Assembly (NCBI RefSeq): GCF_001990485.1
Contig: NZ_LBFC01000022.1
Location: forward strand, 1-64,000
DNA from: Thermosipho affectus
GTDB lineage: Bacteria > Thermotogota > Thermotogae > Thermotogales > Fervidobacteriaceae
Length of the DNA: 64,000 nucleotides
Direction: 5' to 3'
Each line of letters starts with the position of its first letter. Position 1 is the first letter of the stretch. Below, piece after piece: positions 32,597 to 41,281 of the stretch. Position numbers and translations under genes: made by a program. The notes beneath the pieces are model-generated. The model did no database searches, was not told the origin of the DNA, and saw only the letters and a program-made list of their open reading frames with translations.

Positions 32597-32888
32597 AGGT
32601 ATCTCTTTTCGTTTTCGTTTAATTTTTTTGCAAGTTATCTGGGTGAAATAATATTTTCCACTCTTTAACTATCTTTTGTCTTAATATCCGTTATAGCACT
32701 TGCAAATTTTTCTATTGTCTTTTGTTTTTAAAGTTTCTTTTTTGTGATATTTTTTTGGTTTAATGAAAAAACTGGAGATATTTTTTTAATTGGAGTGTTT
32801 ATGTCCGAATATTAGAGTTTATTACATTTATCCTTTATTATATTAAACTATAATAGTTAAGTATTTGATTTTATATATATTTTTTTAC
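32597..32888 (-). other. Long AT-rich spacer, possible gene remnant on the minus strand
   Basis: Nothing intact is present. Read on the minus strand, about 32600-32780 gives a protein-like string (KTIEKFASAITDIKTKDS, stop, RVENIISPR, stop, LAKKLNENEKRYLKK) in one frame with two or three stops, which may be a decayed gene. I do not recognise it, and in such AT-rich sequence it could be chance. Confidence 0.3.
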
Positions 32889-32897
32889 TGTTATAAT
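32889..32897 (+). promoter_or_regulatory. Extended -10 promoter for pckA
   Basis: TGT-TATAAT, 24 bases ahead of the ATG at 32922. Confidence 0.65.
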
Positions 32898-32921
32898 CTT
32901 CTCTGTGAAGGGGGAGATATG

Positions 32922-34541
32922 ATGGCGACAAGAGAATATTTTAAGATTGATGAGATTTCAGTAAATAATCCTCTTTTTTCACCAATGCGAGCGACCATTG
33001 AGACTGCTTTTTATAGAAATAATGTAGAACTTGTTACTACTCCTAAAGAAGCATATAAACTTGCAAAAAATTCTCCGGGGACTATAGTGACTAGTTGGGA
33101 AGTTTACAATCCAGAAATGCTTGGACTTGAAAGAGGCACAAAAGTATTATTATTTAATGATGGTGCGGTAACGGGTAGATATGCTGCAGGTCGAAGAATA
33201 TTAGGTACAAGTGATGATAATAAATATTTGGAAATTGTCCGTGAAGCGGTTTATAATACGAGATATAAAAAAATGTACCATGGAATATCGTTTTCAGGAC
33301 TTTCAGAGGAATTTATGGTGAAAAATCATATTTTAATACCTCAAGGTCATGAAATTTTACTTTATAATTGGCTGTTAAATTTTCAATATCCTTCTCAGGA
33401 ATATGAGAGCATGTATAGAAAATCTTTTAGATATAACGAAGGAGATATATATATTTTTGTAGATCCTGATTGGAAACACCCAGATTTCCCATTAGGACTT
33501 GCAATTTTTGATTCAGAACACAATTGTGCAGCTATTCTTGGAATGAGATATTTTGGTGAGTTAAAAAAGGGGACCTTAACACTTGGATGGGGTATTGCAA
33601 ATAGGAATGGATTTGTAGCTTGTCATGGTGGAATAAAGATATTAAAAAATGAAAAAACGGATTTTGTAGCCGCATTTTTTGGATTGTCTGGATCCGGAAA
33701 GTCAACACTTACTCATACAAAACATTCAAAATACGATGTAACTGTTTTACATGATGATGCGTTTATTATATCAACTAATTCTTTGTCATCTGTTGCACTT
33801 GAACCATCTTATTTTGATAAAACAGCAGATTATCCGTCAAATTCAGAAGATAATAAGTATTTATTATCTATACAGAACTGTGGTGTTACAAAAGATGAAA
33901 ATGGTAATTTGATTCCCGTAATGGAAGATTTAAGAAATGGAAATGGAAGGGCAATAAAATCAAGGCTTTGGTCAGCTAATAGAGTTGATAAGTTTGATAG
34001 TCCTATTAGTGCGATCTTTTGGTTAATGAAGGATCCTACATTACCACCAATTGTAAAAATTGATTCTCCAAATATGGCATCGACAATGGGTGCTTTGTTA
34101 ACAACAAAAAGGACATCTGCAGAAAAGTTGGATAATGATGTTGATCCAAATGCATTGGTTTTTGAACCATATGCAAATCCATTTAGAACCTATCCGTTAA
34201 AAGAGGATTATGAAAAATTTAAATTTGTATTTGAAAAAGGAGTTCAATGTTATATTTTGAATACCGGATACTTTATAAACAAGAAAGTGCCAAAACACCT
34301 AACAATACAATTGGTTGAAGATGTAGTGGAAAATAACATTGAATGGGTAAAATGGTTTGGGACTTTTTACTTTGCAAAGATTGATGGGTTTCTTCCAAAT
34401 ATGGAGGATAGGGAATATATTGAATCGTTGAAAAAATCGTTTTTAAAAAGAAAAGATTTCATTCTTTCGAAAAAAGGTACTAGAGATGAACTTCCAGAAG
34501 AGGTTTTAGAAGCAATTGAACAAATTATAGGGCTGCTTTGA
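32922..34541 (+). CDS. pckA: Phosphoenolpyruvate carboxykinase (ATP-type)
   Basis: Starting at ATG 32922 (five bases after GGGGGAG; an adjacent ATG at 32919 is closer to the site) the protein has 539 residues. The kinase loop FGLSGSGKSTLT starts near residue 254, and LHDDAFII, PNMASTMGALLTTKRTSAE and FEPYANPFR follow, as in ATP-dependent PEP carboxykinases. It converts oxaloacetate and PEP; in a fermenter it may run in either direction. The N-terminal half is diverged from E. coli PckA. The stop codon lies in the loop of the terminator hairpin. Confidence 0.88.
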   Translation: MATREYFKIDEISVNNPLFSPMRATIETAFYRNNVELVTTPKEAYKLAKNSPGTIVTSWEVYNPEMLGLERGTKVLLFNDGAVTGRYAAGRRILGTSDDNKYLEIVREAVYNTRYKKMYHGISFSGLSEEFMVKNHILIPQGHEILLYNWLLNFQYPSQEYESMYRKSFRYNEGDIYIFVDPDWKHPDFPLGLAIFDSEHNCAAILGMRYFGELKKGTLTLGWGIANRNGFVACHGGIKILKNEKTDFVAAFFGLSGSGKSTLTHTKHSKYDVTVLHDDAFIISTNSLSSVALEPSYFDKTADYPSNSEDNKYLLSIQNCGVTKDENGNLIPVMEDLRNGNGRAIKSRLWSANRVDKFDSPISAIFWLMKDPTLPPIVKIDSPNMASTMGALLTTKRTSAEKLDNDVDPNALVFEPYANPFRTYPLKEDYEKFKFVFEKGVQCYILNTGYFINKKVPKHLTIQLVEDVVENNIEWVKWFGTFYFAKIDGFLPNMEDREYIESLKKSFLKRKDFILSKKGTRDELPEEVLEAIEQIIGLL

Positions 34542-34554
34542 GCAGCCCTTTTTT
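34530..34554 (+). terminator. Terminator overlapping the pckA stop codon
   Basis: Stem GGGCTGCT/AGCAGCCC (34530-34548) with the stop TGA in the loop and right arm, followed by TTTTTT. The next promoter begins two bases later. Confidence 0.9.
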
Positions 34555-34555
34555 G

Positions 34556-34564
34556 TGATATAAT
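34556..34564 (+). promoter_or_regulatory. Extended -10 promoter for the exported protein gene
   Basis: TGA-TATAAT right after the pckA terminator; transcription would begin about 12 bases before the GTG start. Confidence 0.7.
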
Positions 34565-34582
34565 CAGTTTGGGGGTGAAAGT

Positions 34583-35335
34583 GTGAAAAAATATTTATTT
34601 TTTTTGTTTTTGTTATGTGTATCCACTTTCTTTTCTATCAATGTAATGGTGTACAAAGTTGATGCTGTTTTTCCAGACCAGATGTTTAATTTTGTTGGTA
34701 CGAAAAGTAATATGATATATTATTTAAAATTATTTGATGATGGTTTACAAAAGGGGTATATAGTAAAGGGCTGGTATTTTATACCAAAAAAATTTATTGA
34801 AAAAACTACTTTAAAGATCAAATTAGAAGATGAAACAATGTATATGGAAATAAAAAACAAAAAAGATGGAATTTATTCCGTAATTTCTCCGTTCCTTTTA
34901 ATTTGTCCTTCAAAATCTAGAGTATATTTGGGAGATTATGAAATTGATAAGGTTGAAAAAAATACGGAGGTAGGAGCTGTTTTAATGCCAAGATTTGAAA
35001 AACAGGGAATTTATACTGGAATTGTTACTCAAAGATTTATACAGAAAGATTCGTTTAATAGTGATGATGAAATTTATGTTGTAATTTCAATGGGATTACA
35101 AAAGACAGGTGGTTATTCGCTCGTTCTTCAAGATTATACTGTTAATGAAAACAAGGTATTGATTAATTTATATTTTAAAGAGCCAGAAAAGGGAAGTATT
35201 GTTACCCAAGCATTTTCAGTTCCATCATACAGTCTAAATCTTGGAGCGTTAAAAAGCGGAGAATATACGATAAAAGTAATTGTAAAGACAAAGAAAGGAG
35301 AAATTAGTTTTTCAAAAAATATTAAAGTAAAATAG
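34583..35335 (+). CDS. Exported protein of unknown function
   Basis: A 250-residue protein starting at GTG after GGGGGTGAAA, with a clear signal peptide (MKKYLFFLFLLCVSTFFS). The mature part is rich in beta-strand pattern and aromatic residues, ending in an Ig-like stretch (YSLNLGALKSGEYTIKVIVKTKKGEISF). I do not recognise the family. It may be an envelope protein. The gene has its own promoter and is followed closely by psuG. Confidence 0.7.
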   Translation: MKKYLFFLFLLCVSTFFSINVMVYKVDAVFPDQMFNFVGTKSNMIYYLKLFDDGLQKGYIVKGWYFIPKKFIEKTTLKIKLEDETMYMEIKNKKDGIYSVISPFLLICPSKSRVYLGDYEIDKVEKNTEVGAVLMPRFEKQGIYTGIVTQRFIQKDSFNSDDEIYVVISMGLQKTGGYSLVLQDYTVNENKVLINLYFKEPEKGSIVTQAFSVPSYSLNLGALKSGEYTIKVIVKTKKGEISFSKNIKVK

Positions 35336-35340
35336 GAGGT

Positions 35341-36225
35341 GTGATTATTTTAGAAATTTCTCAAATAGTGAGTGAGGCGTTAAAAAACAACAAACCAGTG
35401 GTTGCGCTAGAAAGTACGGTTTTAGCCCATGGTCTTCCTTATCCTGAGAATCTGAAGGTTTTCAGAAGGTTGGAGGAATTGGTAAAGGATAATAACTGTG
35501 TTCCAGCAACTATTGGTGTGTTAAAAGGGAAAGTAAAAATTGGGATGTCAGAAGAGGAAGTGGTTGAACTTATTAAGGATAATCCTATAAAGGTGGGTAC
35601 TAGGGAGTTACCATATGCAGTTTCTTTGAAAAAATCTGCGGCAACTACTGTGAGCTCTACTGCAAGACTTGCAAGTTTTGCAAATATAAAGGTATTTGCC
35701 ACAGGAGGCATTGGTGGTGTTCATAGGGGAGAGTGGGATGTATCACAAGATATCATGGAACTTTCAAATACAAATATAATTGTTGTTTCGGCGGGGTGTA
35801 AATCGATATTAGATATAAGGAGGACGTTGGAATTTTTAGAAACATTTCAGGTGTTAACTTTAGGGTATAAAACAGAATATTTTCCAATTTTTTATAATGG
35901 ATTGTCTGATGAGAGGATTTACAAAGTTGAAAGCACAAAAGAAATTGCAAAAATTTTTGTGACGAAAGAAAGTCTTGGAATAAAAGGTGCAATTTTAGTA
36001 GCAAATCCTATACCTAAAGTATACGAAATAGACAACGATGAAATTGAAAGATATATAGAAATAATTGAAAAAGAAATGGAAAATGTAAAGGGGAAAGAAG
36101 TGACTCCTTATATTTTAAAACGATTGGTGGAATTATCCAATGGAAGAACTTTAGAATCAAATATAAAACTTTTAGAAAATAACGTTGAACTTGCTTGTAA
36201 AATTGCGCAAAGTTTAGAATGGTGA
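35341..36225 (+). CDS. psuG: Pseudouridine-5'-phosphate glycosidase
   Basis: The protein (up to 294 residues) splits pseudouridine 5'-phosphate into uracil and ribose 5-phosphate. Markers are ALESTVLAHGLPYPEN, PATIGVLKGKVKIGM, FATGGIGGVHRGE with the catalytic Lys/His region, DISQDIMEL-like DVSQDIMEL and VVSAGCKSILDI. The start is uncertain: GGAGGT ends at 35340, directly before the GTG at 35341, and no ATG, GTG or TTG follows at normal spacing; an ATT at 35347 fits the distance better. No PsuK kinase gene is adjacent. Confidence 0.9.
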   Translation: MIILEISQIVSEALKNNKPVVALESTVLAHGLPYPENLKVFRRLEELVKDNNCVPATIGVLKGKVKIGMSEEEVVELIKDNPIKVGTRELPYAVSLKKSAATTVSSTARLASFANIKVFATGGIGGVHRGEWDVSQDIMELSNTNIIVVSAGCKSILDIRRTLEFLETFQVLTLGYKTEYFPIFYNGLSDERIYKVESTKEIAKIFVTKESLGIKGAILVANPIPKVYEIDNDEIERYIEIIEKEMENVKGKEVTPYILKRLVELSNGRTLESNIKLLENNVELACKIAQSLEW

Positions 36226-36277
36226 AGTATTTGATTCTTAAATAATTTTAAAGACTTTTGAATAAAGTAATACAGGA

Positions 36278-36306
36278 GTGACCTTATTTTTTTGACCTGT
36301 TATATT
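36278..36306 (+). promoter_or_regulatory. Promoter for the phosphodiesterase-YigZ-aminotransferase operon
   Basis: GTGACC, 17 bases, TATATT with TGT before the -10, 18 bases ahead of the GTG at 36325. Confidence 0.55.
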
Positions 36307-36324
36307 TAAAGAAGGGGTGAAACT

Positions 36325-36876
36325 GTGAAAATTCTCGTAGTTTCTGATACACATGGTTCATTGAAAAATTGGAAAAAGATAAATATAGTACAAGAAGTAG
36401 ATGAAATATTCCATTTGGGTGATATATTATATCATGGTCCTAGAAATCCTTTGCCCGAGGGATATGATCCAAAAAATCTAGCAGAGGAACTAAAAAATCA
36501 CAAAATAAACTATATTAGAGGAAATTGTGATGCAGATGTAGATTTAAAAGTTTTGGGTGTCCAGGAAATGCCTAAGCAAAGTATAGAATATTTTGGAAAA
36601 GTACCTGTTTATTTATTTCATGGGGAAGTAATTGAAAATGATGGATTTGATTTAATTTCTTTTGCAAAGAAGCATAACGTAAAAGTAGTTTTGCATGGGC
36701 ATACACATATTCCAAAAATAGAAGAAATTGATGGAATAATCGTTGCAAATCCTGGTAGTCTTTCATTACCAAAAGGTGGTTTTCCTCCTACGTATATGGT
36801 TATCGAAAAAAATAATGAAGTTGTAATAACCATATTTGATTTAAATGGTAAAGAGGTGCTAAAGAAAAAGTTATGA
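36325..36876 (+). CDS. YfcE/MJ0936-type metallophosphodiesterase
   Basis: This 183-residue cytosolic enzyme has the calcineurin-like metal motifs VVSDTHGS, HLGDILYHG, IRGNCDAD and LHGHTHIP, then NPGSLSLPKGG. Family members split phosphodiesters in vitro; the natural substrate is unknown. It starts with GTG after AAGGGGTGA and overlaps the next gene by four bases. Confidence 0.9.
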   Translation: MKILVVSDTHGSLKNWKKINIVQEVDEIFHLGDILYHGPRNPLPEGYDPKNLAEELKNHKINYIRGNCDADVDLKVLGVQEMPKQSIEYFGKVPVYLFHGEVIENDGFDLISFAKKHNVKVVLHGHTHIPKIEEIDGIIVANPGSLSLPKGGFPPTYMVIEKNNEVVITIFDLNGKEVLKKKL

Positions 36877-37466
36877 ATAGTTATAGGACGGTCTTTGGAA
36901 GGTATGAAAAAAAGATAAATATAAAAAGATCTATTTTTATTGCAACTATTTCCCATGCTGATGATTCAGAAGAAGCAAGAGAGTTTATAAGAGAAATTTC
37001 AAGATCATACAATGATGCAACTCATAATTGTCCTGCGTATAGAGTGATAGAGCATGAGCAGATAGTGGAGTTTTCTTCAGATAACGGGGAACCTTCAGGA
37101 ACTGCAGGACGTCCTATTTTAGGAGTTTTGAGGAAATTTGATTTACTAAATGTGGTTGTAGTGGTTACTCGATATTTTGGTGGTGTAAAGCTTGGAGTTA
37201 GGGGATTAATTGATGCATATTCAAGTGTTGTGGAGAAAGCTTTGGCGGAAATAAAGATAGTAAAAATGGTTCCAATAAAGGTTTATAGGATAAAAGTTGA
37301 TTATAATAAATATGGAAAAGTAATGCAAGAGTTGCATTATTTAAATTTTGAAATAATAGGAACTGAATATTTTGGGAATTTTGCATATATTGATGTAAGA
37401 GGGAATGAAAATCTGAACGGGTATGAAATAGTAGAAGAGAAAACTATATTTGTTAAGGAGGAATGA
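36873..37466 (+). CDS. YigZ/IMPACT family protein
   Basis: A 197-residue protein with the UPF0029 signature: FIATISHADDSEEAREFI, then HNCPAYRV, SSDNGEPSGTAGRPILGVL, TRYFGGVKLGVRGLIDAYS. A C-terminal ferredoxin-like domain (DUF1949; KVDYNKYGKVMQEL) is present. IMPACT proteins are linked to translation control in eukaryotes; the bacterial role is not known. It lies between a phosphodiesterase and an aminotransferase in one operon. Confidence 0.9.
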   Translation: MNSYRTVFGRYEKKINIKRSIFIATISHADDSEEAREFIREISRSYNDATHNCPAYRVIEHEQIVEFSSDNGEPSGTAGRPILGVLRKFDLLNVVVVVTRYFGGVKLGVRGLIDAYSSVVEKALAEIKIVKMVPIKVYRIKVDYNKYGKVMQELHYLNFEIIGTEYFGNFAYIDVRGNENLNGYEIVEEKTIFVKEE

Positions 37467-37469
37467 TTT

Positions 37470-38663
37470 ATGTTGTCGAAAAGGGCAATTAGTGCTCCTG
37501 CAAGTCCGATTAGAAGGTTAGTACCATATGCAGATGATGCAAAAAAGAGAGGAATACATGTTTATCACTTAAACATTGGTCAACCGGATATTAAAACTCC
37601 AAAGCAGTGGTATGAATATATTGAAAAGTACAAAAAAGATGTGGTTTCTTATACACATTCACAAGGTATAAGAGAGCTTAGAGAAAAATTTTCTGAATAT
37701 TATAATTTATGGAACATAACTGTGCAACCTGATGAGATAATGGTGACAAATGGTGGCAGTGAGGCAATAATGTTTGCACTCGGTGTTGTTTGTGATCCAG
37801 ATGATGAAGTTATTGTTGTTGAACCTTTTTATGCAAATTATGCAGGGTTTGCCTCTTATTTAAATATAAGACTTGTGCCTGTAACTGCAAAGCCAGAGGA
37901 AGGCTATAGAATGCCTGATATAAAGGAATTTGAAAAGGTAATTTCTCCGAAAACAAAGGCAATTTTATTTTCAAATCCGTCAAATCCAACAGGTGTTGTT
38001 TATTCAAAAGAAGAATTAAAAACAATTGCAGAAGTTGCCAAAAAATACAATTTAGTGATAATTTCAGATGAGGTTTATAGGGAATTTACATTTGATGGTA
38101 CACAGGCAATTTCAATGTTTAGTTTTGAAAATATAAAGGATAGACTAATTATTGTGGATAGTTTGTCGAAGAGATATAGTGCATGTGGTGCAAGAATTGG
38201 TACATTTCTTACCAAAAACAAAGAATTTTATAGAGCAGCTTTAAAATTTGCACAAGCAAGGTTATGCCCTGCTGAAATAACACAATATGGTGCATTAGGG
38301 CTTTTAGAAGCGGATGAAGAATATATGAAAGAGGTTATAAAGGAGTATAATATAAGAAGAGATATTGCATTTGAAGAAATGAGTAAGATACCTGATATAG
38401 TTGTTCACAAACCTCAAGGTGCGTTTTATCTTGCTGCTAAACTCCCAGTTGATGATTCGGAAGAATTTATAAAATGGATGCTCTCAAATTTTGAAGTAGA
38501 TGGAAAAACTACTATGGTTGCACCTCTTTCAGGATTTTATGTAACACCAGGATTGGGAAAAAGTGAGATAAGAATAGCATATGTGTTGAGTGCAGAAAAG
38601 TTAAAAGATGCAATTAATATAATGGCAAAAGCGATAGAAGAATACAATAAAAGGTCCAAGTGA
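37470..38663 (+). CDS. PLP-dependent aminotransferase class I (aspartate aminotransferase type)
   Basis: The 397-residue enzyme has HLNIGQPDIKTP at the start, NGGSEAIMFALG for PLP phosphate, SNPSNPTGVVYS, IISDEVYREF and the Schiff-base lysine in DSLSKRYSACGARIG. It belongs to the large fold-type I family; aspartate or an aromatic or branched amino acid could be the donor. The start follows AAGGAGGAATGATT. Confidence 0.9.
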   Translation: MLSKRAISAPASPIRRLVPYADDAKKRGIHVYHLNIGQPDIKTPKQWYEYIEKYKKDVVSYTHSQGIRELREKFSEYYNLWNITVQPDEIMVTNGGSEAIMFALGVVCDPDDEVIVVEPFYANYAGFASYLNIRLVPVTAKPEEGYRMPDIKEFEKVISPKTKAILFSNPSNPTGVVYSKEELKTIAEVAKKYNLVIISDEVYREFTFDGTQAISMFSFENIKDRLIIVDSLSKRYSACGARIGTFLTKNKEFYRAALKFAQARLCPAEITQYGALGLLEADEEYMKEVIKEYNIRRDIAFEEMSKIPDIVVHKPQGAFYLAAKLPVDDSEEFIKWMLSNFEVDGKTTMVAPLSGFYVTPGLGKSEIRIAYVLSAEKLKDAINIMAKAIEEYNKRSK

Positions 38664-38680
38664 TACTTGGACCTTTTATT
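38649..38680. terminator. Bidirectional terminator overlapping two stop codons
   Basis: Stem AAAAGGTCCAAGT/ACTTGGACCTTTT (38649-38677). The aminotransferase stop TGA (38661-38663) sits at the loop, and the purB stop (38676-38678) lies at the foot of the other arm, so one hairpin serves both converging genes. Confidence 0.9.
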
Positions 38681-39953
38681 GAAATCTTTTAAAAATTTTA
38701 TTAACATTTCTTAGGTAATATTTTGGATCAAATATTTCTTTAATTTCATCTTCAGTTAGGTTAAATTTTTTCTTGACGGCATCTTTAAAAGAAGTTTTAT
38801 TTTCCCAACAATAAAGTGCTATTTCTTGAACTTTTTTGTACGCTTCTTCTCGAGTTAAGCCTTTTTCCACAAGTTTTAATAAAACCCTTTGCGAATAAAC
38901 TAACCCATTTGTAATTTCTATGTTTTTTTGTATGTTTTCCGGATAAATTACTAGGTCTTCAATTAGTTTTTGTGTTTTTATAACCATATAGTATAATGTT
39001 GTTGTTAAATCTGGAAACATATATCTTTCAACAGATGAATGGGAAATATCTCTTTCATGCCACAAAACTATATTTTCAAGTGCCGCATTAACATAACTTC
39101 TTATTATTCTGGACATACCAGTGAGTCTTTCGCATAAAATTGGGTTTTTCTTATGTGGCATGGCAGAAGAGCCTCGTTGTCCTTTTTTAAACGGTTCTTG
39201 CACTTCTAATGTTTCTGTTTTTTGTAAATGTCTGATTTCAACTGCCATTCTTTCAATAGCGCTTGCTACTAATGCAAAAACTTCAATTAAAAATGCGTGA
39301 ACGTCCCTTGGAATTACTTGAGTTGCAACTTTTGTAGGTTTTAGAGAGAGGAAAGATAGGGCTAATTTTTCAATTTCTGGATCAATATTTGCATAATTTC
39401 CCACAGCACCTGAAAGTTTACCTATAGAAATTTCTTTCATGGCAAATTCCAATCTTTTTATATTTCTTTCGATTTCTGCATGCCAAGAGAGGAATTTTAA
39501 TCCAAATGATGTAGGTTCGGCATGGACACCGTGCGTTCTACCAATAGTTGGTAGATCTTTAAAGTTTAATGCCTTAGTTAGGAGTATTTCTGACAACTTT
39601 TTAAGTTCTTCTATAATTAACTTTGTCGCTCTAACAAGTGCAAGACTGTTTGCAGTATCTACTATGTCAGAGGAAGTGAGTCCAAAATGGAAAAATTTTG
39701 CTTCTTCACCCATTTTTGACGTAGCTACTTTTATAAAGGCGATTACGTCGTGATCAACTACTTTCTCTACCTCTAAAATTTTATCAACGTTTATGTAAGC
39801 ATTTTTTTTAGCTTTTTCATACGTTCCTTTTGGTGCTATTTTCAATTCTTCATAGGCACGTATAACCGATAGTTCTACTTCTAACCATCTTTCATACTGA
39901 CTTTTTAAAGACCAAAGAGATTTTAAAGGTTCAAGAGCATATCTTTCTACCAT
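38676..39953 (-). CDS. purB: Adenylosuccinate lyase
   Basis: This 425-residue enzyme acts twice in purine synthesis, releasing fumarate from SAICAR and from adenylosuccinate. Markers are LTSSDIVDTANS, GRTHGVHAEP with the catalytic His, and the mobile loop signature KKGQRGSSAMPHKKNPILCE with the catalytic Ser. It starts at the ATG at 39953 after GGGGGGGTAACAG. It is separated from the purECSQL operon and has its own promoter. Confidence 0.96.
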   Translation of the reverse strand: MVERYALEPLKSLWSLKSQYERWLEVELSVIRAYEELKIAPKGTYEKAKKNAYINVDKILEVEKVVDHDVIAFIKVATSKMGEEAKFFHFGLTSSDIVDTANSLALVRATKLIIEELKKLSEILLTKALNFKDLPTIGRTHGVHAEPTSFGLKFLSWHAEIERNIKRLEFAMKEISIGKLSGAVGNYANIDPEIEKLALSFLSLKPTKVATQVIPRDVHAFLIEVFALVASAIERMAVEIRHLQKTETLEVQEPFKKGQRGSSAMPHKKNPILCERLTGMSRIIRSYVNAALENIVLWHERDISHSSVERYMFPDLTTTLYYMVIKTQKLIEDLVIYPENIQKNIEITNGLVYSQRVLLKLVEKGLTREEAYKKVQEIALYCWENKTSFKDAVKKKFNLTEDEIKEIFDPKYYLRNVNKIFKRFQ

Positions 39954-39986
39954 CTGTTACCCCCCCACACATTTTTTTACGTATAA

Positions 39987-39995
39987 AGTATATCA
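39987..39995 (-). promoter_or_regulatory. Extended -10 promoter for purB
   Basis: TGA-TATACT on the minus strand, 34 bases ahead of the start. No PyrR-like element is seen here. Confidence 0.6.
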
Positions 39996-40031
39996 TTAAT
40001 TAGAACTTAATATGATAATTTTAAGTAAATC

Positions 40032-40060
40032 TTTACAGAAAACATCACTTGATGTATAAT
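40032..40060 (+). promoter_or_regulatory. Promoter of the ArsR-CDF operon
   Basis: TTTACA (40032-40037), 17 bases, TATAAT (40055-40060). The operator palindrome starts two bases after the -10. Confidence 0.82.
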
Positions 40061-40061
40061 A

Positions 40062-40083
40062 TATATGAACAATTATTCATATA
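40062..40083 (+). promoter_or_regulatory. Zinc-type ArsR/CzrA/SmtB operator
   Basis: TATATGAACAATTATTCATATA is a near-perfect inverted repeat (one mismatched pair near the centre) that matches the 12-2-12 family operator with the core TGAACAnnTATTCA known for SmtB and CzrA. It covers the transcription start of the regulator's own operon. Confidence 0.82.
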
Positions 40084-40096
40084 TAGAGGTGATGAT

Positions 40097-40387
40097 ATGA
40101 TATATGAATTGTCTGAATTTTTTAAAGTGCTAAGCGATCAAACTAGGCTGAAAATTTTACTTGCACTTTCTGAAAAGGAATGTAATGTTACTGAACTTCA
40201 AAAAATAACTAATTCAACTCAATCAACTGTTTCGCATCAATTGAGAATTTTAAGGCAGACCAATCTTGTAAGGTACAAAAAGATTGGAAGAAATGTATAC
40301 TATAGGTTATATGATGAACATATTGTTGTGATTATTAAGTATGCGATAGAGCATATACAAGAGTTTGGAGGGAGTAAAAATGCATAG
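40097..40387 (+). CDS. ArsR/SmtB-family metal-responsive repressor (CzrA-like)
   Basis: The ATG at 40097 follows AGAGGTGATGAT and gives 96 residues; an upstream reading from 40049 runs through the operator. The winged helix shows ELSEFFKVLSDQTRLKILLAL, then the recognition helix STQSTVSHQLRILRQTNLV and the wing KKIGRNVYYRL. The last helix has DEHIVVIIKYAIEHIQEF, with Asp, His and His spaced as in the alpha5 zinc site of CzrA/SmtB. It should repress the cation exporter next to it until zinc or a similar ion binds. Confidence 0.9.
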   Translation: MIYELSEFFKVLSDQTRLKILLALSEKECNVTELQKITNSTQSTVSHQLRILRQTNLVRYKKIGRNVYYRLYDEHIVVIIKYAIEHIQEFGGSKNA

Positions 40388-41255
40388 ACATAGTCACGAT
40401 ATAGTAGAAAAAAAATTAGCTTTTTCTGTTGGTTTTAATTTAATTATCACAGTTTCGGAGGTAATTGGAGGTCTAATTTCAGGTAGTTTGGCACTTGTGT
40501 CAGATGCGTTGCATAATCTAAGTGATACAGGTGCGCTTTTAACGAGTTATTTTGCAAGGAAGATTTCCAAAAAGCCAAGAGATAGAAAGTATACATATGG
40601 ATATAAACGTTCAGAGTTAGTTGCATCAATTATTAATATAGTTGTTTTACTTTCCATTTCCTTTACAATTATATTAGAAGGTGTGAAAAAATTGGTATAT
40701 CCCAGTGAAATAAATACATTAGTTATGTTAGTGATAGCATATATTGGATTATTTGGTAATCTTTTTACCGCAGCTTTGTTATTTGCACATAGAAAAGAAA
40801 ATTTAAACTTGAAATCTGCGTTTTTGCATATTTTCAGTGATATGTTTTCTTCAATTGGTATTATTGTAACTGGTTATATAATGAAATATTATAATCTTTG
40901 GATACTTGATCCTATAATTACTTTTGTTATTGCAGGTTATATAATCTTTGAATCAATTCATATACTGAAAGAATCAATTCGCATAGTTATGCAGGGAATT
41001 CCTGAAGGAGTTGATTTAGATAGAGTAAAAAAATTATTGGAAGAATTCGATTTTGTCGAAAATGTACATCACTTACATATTTGGTCTTTGGATGGTCATA
41101 CCCTTTATTTGGAAACTCATGTAAAGGTAAAGGGAGAAGAATACGATAGATATCTAGGAGAAATGAAAGGGTTGTTAAAGAAGAATGGTTTTTTTCATTC
41201 TACAATTCAACTAGAATCTAAAGAGTGTAATGAAAATTGCATTGCAGATTTTTGA
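40380..41255 (+). CDS. Cation diffusion facilitator exporter (CzcD/ZitB type, probably zinc)
   Basis: The ATG at 40380 follows GGAGGG and overlaps the regulator by eight bases; 291 residues. It starts with a His-rich MHRHSHD. Six membrane helices are predicted. The transport site shows SDALHNLSDTGALL (helix 2) and HIFSDMFSSIGI (helix 5), the HxxxD pattern of zinc transporters. The cytoplasmic C-terminal domain has VHHLHIWSLDGHTLYLETHV. It should export zinc or cadmium by proton antiport under control of the ArsR protein. Confidence 0.93.
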   Translation: MHRHSHDIVEKKLAFSVGFNLIITVSEVIGGLISGSLALVSDALHNLSDTGALLTSYFARKISKKPRDRKYTYGYKRSELVASIINIVVLLSISFTIILEGVKKLVYPSEINTLVMLVIAYIGLFGNLFTAALLFAHRKENLNLKSAFLHIFSDMFSSIGIIVTGYIMKYYNLWILDPIITFVIAGYIIFESIHILKESIRIVMQGIPEGVDLDRVKKLLEEFDFVENVHHLHIWSLDGHTLYLETHVKVKGEEYDRYLGEMKGLLKKNGFFHSTIQLESKECNENCIADF

Positions 41256-41270
41256 TTGATATGTTAGAAT
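41242..41270 (+). promoter_or_regulatory. Promoter of tRNA-Pro
   Basis: TTGCAG, 17 bases, TAGAAT with TGT before the -10, ending 11 bases ahead of the tRNA. Confidence 0.75.
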
Positions 41271-41281
41271 AGTTACGGTGT

